Of a stretch of DNA of 64,000 nucleotides, positions 57,846 through 64,000 are shown one piece after another (the first letter of the stretch is position 1; each line of letters starts with the position of its first letter). The translations under genes and the position numbers were made by a program. This stretch comes from Chaetoderma sp. LZ-2023a. Its lineage: Eukaryota; Mollusca; Caudofoveata; Chaetodermatida; Chaetodermatidae. The notes under the pieces were generated by a model that saw only the letters and a list, made by a program, of their open reading frames with translations, ran no database searches and was not told the origin of the DNA. The DNA lies in the NCBI GenBank assembly GCA_034401795.1, contig CM067369.1, forward strand, positions 137,900,496 through 137,964,495, given 5' to 3'.

Positions 57846-57932
57846 GTAAGCACCCATACTAGCAGTATTAAATAATCTAAATATCTATTTCCATTAGTGG
57901 GACATGTTGGCCATCACTAAATGCCTGCCTAT

Positions 57933-57934
<2 letters not shown>

Positions 57935-57994
<60 letters not shown>
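57935..57994. repeat. TA microsatellite
   Basis: About 55 bp of (TA)n. Frames reading IYIYI on either strand are artefacts. Confidence 0.92.
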
Positions 57995-57997
<3 letters not shown>

Positions 57998-58565
57998 TTT
58001 AATGTCGCTCTTTGTCTCTATCTCTGTCTGTGTATTACTGTCCCCTCTTTTCATTATATACGTTATATACGTTGGTTGGCAAACATTCAATAGTATAATA
58101 TAAATAATATAAATGTGCTCAGAGAACACATTTTACAGTAATTCACATTTGGTTTCGCCTGCAAGGTGGAAAATGTGACATACATATCACTTTTCTGATG
58201 ATAATGCTGACCTAACATTAAGTTTTTGCTTTTAGCAAAATATCTCAGCTTCATTTAAATTGTCTTTAATCTCTGAAACAAGGATGCCTTCAGTCAAAAT
58301 TTGATTGGCCTAGTGGTTGCCTAAAAAAAGCTTGAGACATGAATTATATGATGAGAGCCAAGTGAGCTAAATATGATCACTCCGTTTGCCTTGGTCCTGA
58401 GAAGTCTAGCTTAATCGATTTGTCACAATCGTTTAGAGATCAACCTTTATTTCAAAGCATTAGACCTGATCGGAAGCTCGTATACCTATATGGTGTGGAT
58501 TCATGGTCTCTTGTCTGTTAATAACTACTGACCATGTCAAGCAGCTATAATTATATTGTATCTTA
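57995..58565. other. Intron sequence after exon i: no gene
   Basis: No continuation of haspin (an exon with DVSMDEDLF-like coding) was found here or further right. Confidence 0.4.
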
Positions 58566-58932
58566 TATAATGGAGAAATCTAGTTTTAACTATGCCCCGC
58601 CCATCTCTAGCTAAGCTCCACCCACACTTTTACCGTTTCAGGATCGATCGATCCCTGCACTCTGAATCTCAATTTCCAGAAAACTATACAGGTAACCTGT
58701 TGAATATTTTGAAACTAATTTGACTAGGCCCAGGCAAATTAGTTTCAAAATATTCAACAGCATGTTTATTAAATACTAAAGACATACAATTCGTACAACC
58801 TGACAGACTATTAAGCATTTAGGATAAACTAAATCGTCATTCATGACGTAATTTATTATGACATCATCCTACACATCACGTTGTTGATTATGATATCATA
58901 TGATTGACTGATAAACTGGATTTCTCCATTTA
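58566..58932 (+). repeat. MITE-A copy 19
   Basis: It has the best-kept ends: ATGGAGAAATCTAGTTTTA at the left and the inverse TAAACTGGATTTCTCCAT at the right. The hairpin is complete with a very short spacer (ACTAGGCCCAGG). Confidence 0.9.
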
Positions 58933-58979
58933 CATGCACTTGAATAGGTAAATATAGAGGGTTGCATAGAGACAGATTT

Positions 58980-59289
58980 AGGTTATTCAGTGTTCAAGAA
59001 ATGTATTATGTGATCTCTAATCTACCGGCAGACCATTCCGACACATAATTAGACATTTTAAACGACTCAAAACTAATTTATTAATTCAACAAAGACACAC
59101 CCATTGCCCAAAACTTTAATCTCCACAATCATGGGTCCACAGATCTCAAATACAGAATAATTGAAGTCATGCATCACGATCCAGACAGCACATAAGCAAC
59201 AGCTTTGCGCAAAGACCATGAGAAATTCTGGATCCATCTAGTACACTCTATTGACCCTATAGGCATCAATCATGCTGATTGGTACATGT
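58980..59289 (+). pseudogene. Penelope-like element, GIY-YIG endonuclease fragment
   Basis: Broken coding sequence parallel to 6450-6735: AAAACTTTAATCTCC..CACAATCATGG, CACGATCCAGACAG, AAATTCTGGATCCATCTAGT and ATTGACCCTATAGGCATCAA, then CATGCTGATTGGTA. It contains several stops. It is cut at the right by the start of DIRS element 3, just after the HADW-equivalent end. Confidence 0.75.
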
Positions 59290-60110
59290 ATTCTACTTCG
59301 AATAATACTTACCAGATGTACTATTATGATAATGTCAATTATCTAGTCTAGCTCAAAATAAACAATTAAAACTCCGCACTCCTGGTCCGGCCCATATTGT
59401 CTCCGGGAATACCATAGCCCCAGGTACCGAGTCAATTCCCAATCACAGTCAGATTAGTCTATTTTGCTCTCACATGCTAGTCGTGTTTTTGTAGCTCTTA
59501 AAATTTGCGATTATTTACGGTATTAGCGGTTGTTTGCTGAATTCATTGCTGGAAGGATGGAGGATAAAGGAAAATCATCACAGGGCAGGTTGTATCAACT
59601 AGAATTTATACATTCGTGCCGTAATGACTGTTTGAAATTTCCTTAAATTGGCACATTATTTTAAAATGATAGCCATTGTTGGAGTCGCCCGGTACCCGTT
59701 AACTTTTTAGTCTTATCCGGGTACTCGGTTAATTTCTCTTGCGACTCTGTTCCTTCCAAGATGGATGCGCCCTTAGCCAAGATGGCAGCGCCCATGATTA
59801 ATGTTTTCGCTTTGGCTTGGCGTGTCTATGCACTCTGTTTATGCTGATTTTTTAAGCTCTCGCTTCATTGTCGAGGGTGTTTGTAGTGATCAGCGTTTAT
59901 TTGTTGGCTGTATTAACATTAGTTAACTTCCAAGTTGTGTTTATTAATTTTCACTCAAAAAAGTTTCAAATATTTCCTGCCTAAAGGCTTGATTATCATT
60001 AATTTAAGAAAAAGTTAATGTTTCTAAGTAATTCTATTTTACAATCAAGTCAATTGTGCGTATTGCTCGTCATCGTTTGTCATGTGCAGCGTTTTAATAA
60101 TTCTCTGTGT
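59290..60110 (+). mobile_element. 5' leader of DIRS element 3
   Basis: No long coding frame. It contains repeated GGTACC(C/G)(G/A)-type words (GGTACCGAGTC, CGGTACCCG, GGGTACTCGG) and ends at an acceptor-like TCTGTGTTCACAG before the Cys/His module. The exact left boundary is inference. Confidence 0.5.
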
Positions 60111-60116
60111 TCACAG

Positions 60117-61735
60117 AAAGCCAAGAACCAGGACACGTTGTGCCACAAATGCAACAGGTTCATGAAGCGCAAGTACTCGGGCCATCATTGTGTGGCTTGC
60201 GCGAAGTGCAAGGTGGGAAGTCCGTGTGATGTGTGCTCCAAGTGGTCGTCGGAAATGGTGGCTGAATTCGATCATGATCGTCGTGCGCACATGGAGAGAA
60301 TCACGAGGGACAAGGCGGCCAAGCTGGATCAGGCGTCGATGAGAGGACTGGAAGGTCGTCTGAACGAGCGTATGGATTCAGCATTGGGCGTATGGGTGGC
60401 AGTGATTCAAGGCAATGTTTGAGTCCTTGCAGTCCATGATCCCAACGATGCAGGCTGGTGCAGGGCAACCTTTAGGTGGCCCGGCTAGTTCTGCGGAGGG
60501 ACAAACACCTCTCCCTTCTCTGACCTTGGCTCAAGAGCCGACGGCGGAGGAGGAAGATCTTCTAATGGAAGATTCCGGCATGCCGGATATTTCGCTGACG
60601 GCTATGCCTAGTACATCCCAGGGATCTCCCTCGGGATTTGTACGGGTTTGCCAAGCGGGTGGTGATGTCGACGTTCCTTCAACCCGCATTGTCATTGGAG
60701 CCATGTTTAGCGGTTCCTAGCGGCATCCCGGCGGCGTTAGGTGCGGCTCCTCTCGGGGTGCCGTCATCTACCGTGGTAAAAGCGGCTGTAGTCCCGCCTC
60801 CCGTGCTGGAGCCGATAGACTGCGGTGAATCCGTGTCCGGCGATTCGTTGGACACCGGTGCCGCTAGTAGTCGGGCTATGGACGCGCCTCATGTTGGTAG
60901 AAGTGCGGGCCATAGTTCTCAGCATGGATCGTCGGTGGCCTACTCATCCAAGGGTGAGGAGGAGGAAAACGGTAGTCCATTGATGGATGAGTCCGCTTTC
61001 TGCACCGAAGCTGAATGGGTGCAGGTCCTTGGCTGGATGTCCGACCGCCTCGGGTTGGCATCGGATCAAGGATCTCAGCGCGATCCGGCGATGGAACGGA
61101 TGTCAGAGCGAGCGGCTAGCGCTCTGTCAAGTGGCTCTTCGGCCATGCTGACGCTCCCTTTGGACACGCAGACTTCCGACATGTTGGAGGTTGCGGCATA
61201 TCTTCTGGTTCAGCTAGAGTATGCATTGCCCAAAGCCCCAAAGGGGATAAGGAGTAGGGTCCGTTTTCCGGAGCTGGCCTATCATCAGTATGCCCGGGTT
61301 CCACGGCTTTCCGTCGGGGAGCGAGAGGCGCTGAATAAGCCGTTGGCTGGAAAATCTAAGGGGCGTTCTCGTCCCTTAGTCTCCCAAGCCAATAAAGATC
61401 CGTTTAATGAGCTGACGCTCATTGAAGATGCGGCGAGGGCAGCCATGGCTGCGCTCTCGCACGGATATACCGTCCTGCAGGGTATGTTGGCCTGCACGGC
61501 GGAAGGTGGACAAGTGCCAGAGGCTGCTCCCGGAGTTGTTCGGGACACCATGCGCTTGTCCCAGGATTGCCTGGCCAGGGTGATCACCAGATCGTTGGCG
61601 GAGCGACGGAGAATGGTTCTCGATTGTATAGAACCAGGACCTGAGATGAGGGCTGCGTTATCGTCTGCGCCTTTCATTGGTCCAGGCTTGTTCGGCACGA
61701 CAAGCCTTATCCACGGTCGCGTCAATGGTTGCTGA
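60117..61735 (+). mobile_element. Gag-like region of DIRS element 3
   Basis: It starts with a Cys/His-rich module (CHKCNRF, HHCVACAKC, CDVCSKW) with the same spacing pattern as in element 2. The C-terminal part has AARAAMAALSHGYTVLQG, DTMRLSQDCLARVITRSLAE and IGPGLFG, shared with elements 1 and 2. The following stretch to about 62100 is Arg/Gly/Ser/Gln-rich. Fossil. Confidence 0.75.
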
Positions 61736-62159
61736 GCAGGAAGTAGTCGGCAAGTCGTGGAAGTCGACTAAGAGGACACAGCAGCAGCAGTCCTACAAAC
61801 AGCATCGGCACGAGCAGCAGAGGCAGTGCCAAAGATCTCCCTTCCGTCCTTCGGGCCGTGATGTCCATCGGGCATCCGGATCACAGGGACCTGGCCGTTC
61901 GTCCTCATACAAGTCCTCTAATAAGAGGCCGTATGAGGACGACAGGAAGGGTGGTGGTTCGGGCCGTGGCGGTTACCGTAAGGATAGCCGTGGCGGCGGT
62001 TCCGGGCCGTCATATTCCAAGGAGGCCGGTCCTGACGGGTTTCTGGCGGAATCAGTTCCGGTGACGTCAGGAACGAAGGGAGTCGAGAATCTTCACCCAA
62101 GCGATTTAGCGTCTTTTCGTGCAAACTCGAACAGGTCGTGCGAGATTGTTTAGTCTGTC

Positions 62160-63400
62160 AGTGGTTAAGAAATGGCTACGAACTGGACTGGCTCATCCGT
62201 CAATCGTTAGTTCCGTTAACATCGACTCCAGTGTGGACTCCCATTCCAAGGGAATCCGATCGTCTAGATGCCATTTGCTCAGAAATAGTATCTCTTCAGC
62301 GGAAGAACGCGATTCATCTAGTCCACAATCAGTCCTCCCTAGGCTTCTATTCAAGGATGTTCCTCGTTCCGAAACGTACCGGAGGATGGAGACCAATTCT
62401 CAATCTCAAACCGTTGAACAAATTTATTCTTTCTCCAAAATTTCAGATGGAGACTAGCAGCGGTGATGACAGGGCTGAGAAAAGGCATGTGGGCAGTGTC
62501 GATAGATCTGAAGGATGCATATTTTCGTATTCCAATGTCAATTCCTTTTCAGAAATACCTTTGCTTTGCATTCCAAGACAATGTTTGGGAATTCAATGCG
62601 CTTCCATTCGGCCTGACCACACCACCGAGGGTCTCCACAGATGCATCGACAACGGGTTGGGGAGCGGTATTGGACGATCAGTCAGTGTCAGGGGAATGGG
62701 ATCGGATCAATGCGCAGAAACATATCAATGTTCTCGAATTATTAGCAGTGACATTAGCACTTCGAAAATTCGAGAGCTTAATCCGAGACAAGATTGTCCT
62801 AATGAGGACAGACAACTCAACAGTGGTGTCTTATATAAACCGCCAAGGCGGGACAAGATCACTGGAGTTGTGCATGATGATTTGGACCCTTCTGCTGTGG
62901 TGCCAAGAAAGGAATGTTATTCTTCGGGCTGTACACATTCCAGGAAGACTGAACATCTTAGCGGATGCTCTCAGTCGAAGGATGGCTTGTCGTCCGACGG
63001 AATGGCAGCTCAACCAATCGGTAGTGGAGGTTCTATTCAAACATTTGGGCAAGCCAAATGTGGACCTGTTTGCGATGAAACAAAACGCAAAGATCGTCTC
63101 ATACGTGTCACCGATCCCAGACCCGCTAGCTCTAGCGCTAAATGCACTGGCGATAAGTTGGAAGGGAATGTACGCGTATGCGTATCCTCCAACGATTCTC
63201 ATCCCAAAAGTTCTGGCAACGATAAGAGAGGGTATGTGCCAAGTACTACTGATCGCCCCTTATTTGCCAGGCCGATCATGGTTTACGGATCTGCTGAACC
63301 TTCTGATCTGCAATCCAATCCCTCTTCCAGACAGAAGAGATCTAATCTCTCAGAACAGGGGTCTGTACTTCCACGACAGACCAGAAATGTTCAAATTGAC
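62160..63400 (+). mobile_element. Reverse transcriptase and RNase H region of DIRS element 3
   Basis: Readable motifs: VWTPIPRESDRLD, GGWRPILNLKPLNKFI, VSIDLKDAYFRIP and LPFGLTTPPR from the RT, then STDASTTGWGAVLDD, INVLELLAVTLALRKF, MRTDNSTVVSYINRQGG (RNase H) and IPGRLNILADALSRR. Closest to element 2 in order and wording. Fossil. Confidence 0.85.
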
Positions 63401-63419
63401 TGCATGGATGTTATCAAGC

Positions 63420-64000
63420 AGCATGCAATTAAGGGTGGCTTTTCTGAGCAAGCAGCGAAGTTTGTTGCTTCAGCCAGAAGAGTATCAACCACTAAAACAT
63501 ATAATTATAGAATCAACAAATTTGCAGAGTGGTGTAAGGGAAGAGATATCAATCCCTTTTCTGCATCTGTTCAACACGTAGCAGATTTTATCTGTCATTT
63601 ATACGAAGTTGACAAACTTGTACCTTCAACCCTAGCACCTTATAAGTCTGCATTAGCTTCAGTCATTCCCAGTCTGGCCATTGAAGGAGTAGAAAATGAC
63701 ACTAAATGAAGTTATTAAAGGAATGAGCAATCTGTGACCTAGACAGCCAATTCCTATCCCAGCATGGAATCTATCTCTTGTTCTACAGGTTTTAGGGCAT
63801 GCTTCCTTTGAACCGATTAGATCTATAGACATTGAACTGTTAATTATTAAATCAGTTTTCTTGGTTGCAGCAGCGTCGGCGAGAAGAAGCGAAATTCATG
63901 CGCTTTCTGCCGAACAAGACCGTTTTGTCGTCATGGGGGAAGGTTTAAGACTACTTCCACGACTTTGTTTCCTGGCAAAGAATCAGTCACTTAAATATCC
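63420..64000 (+). mobile_element. Tyrosine recombinase region of DIRS element 3 (cut by window end)
   Basis: GGFSEQAAKFVASARRVSTT, YNYRINKFAEWCKGRDINP and YKSALASVIPSLA come first. The catalytic-Arg box ASARRRSEIHALSAEQDR is near 63870-63930. The remaining catalytic boxes lie outside the window. Confidence 0.85.

Larger units (their letters stand above)
59290..64000 (+). mobile_element. DIRS-like retrotransposon, element 3 (right part outside window)
   Basis: The left end is placed near 59290 because ATTCTACTTCG..ATACTTACC resembles the left extremity of element 2 (ATTTCACTTCAAG..ATACTTACC) and the Penelope sequence stops there. Parts follow in order: leader, Cys/His module and Gag, RT/RNase H, and the beginning of the tyrosine recombinase. 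It is a fossil with roughly four to six breaks. It is on the haspin sense strand, as are the other two elements. The right end is beyond the window. Confidence 0.85.

Noticed and set aside
57846-59280. Search for the next haspin exon (activation segment and C-lobe)
   Set aside because: No frame with the expected haspin continuation and splice sites was found. It is probably beyond 64000.

Overview
The window is animal (invertebrate) nuclear DNA. It holds most of one host gene on the + strand, haspin (the histone H3 Thr3 kinase), stretched over about 49 kb by introns packed with mobile elements. Nine exons can be joined in phase, all with GT-AG introns: 8464-9656, 20975-21521, 34577-34722, 35975-36062, 38761-38846, 47966-48019, 48906-48997, 49924-49997 and 57614-57845. 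The start of the gene and its last exons lie outside the window or were not recognised. Long repeat-filled introns, DIRS and Penelope-like retroelements, Tc1 transposons and repeats of the type CGCCTGCGAAGCAGAAGCGAG or 'CGCCCGCACAAAGCGGG' point to a lophotrochozoan, perhaps a mollusc. That taxonomic guess is inference.

Layout. 1-4961: right part of a broken DIRS-like retrotransposon. 4974-8463: MITE debris, a head-to-head Penelope-like remnant, degenerate repeats and a CCATGG-rich patch. Intron 1 (9657-20974): MITEs, a repeat block, an intact Tc1 transposon (13914-15570), tandem repeats and a 1.07 kb hAT-like element set inside a MITE. Intron 2 (21522-34576): MITEs, then an 11.2 kb hAT-like element (23087-34310) bounded by a perfect 8-bp target duplication and filled with later insertions, including a CR1/L2-type LINE. 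Introns 3-4: MITEs, a tandem array split by a TA-targeting element, and a G-rich tract. Intron 5 (38847-47965): a DIRS-like element that looks whole (about 38936-45985), then tandem repeats. Introns 6-8: MITEs and an I-type LINE (53279-57099) with an 11-bp target duplication. After exon 57614-57845: a MITE, a Penelope-like fragment and the left part of a third DIRS-like element (about 59290 to the window end).

Two short repeat families account for much of the intron sequence. MITE-A is about 370 bp with a central hairpin and about 19 recognisable copies. MITE-B is about 240 bp, fold-back, with ends TTAA-CCCTTTAATGGTCA and about a dozen copies. Two nested cases, MITE-B inside MITE-A, show insertion at TTAA, so MITE-B is probably piggyBac-like. 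No RNA gene, CRISPR array, promoter or terminator could be supported.
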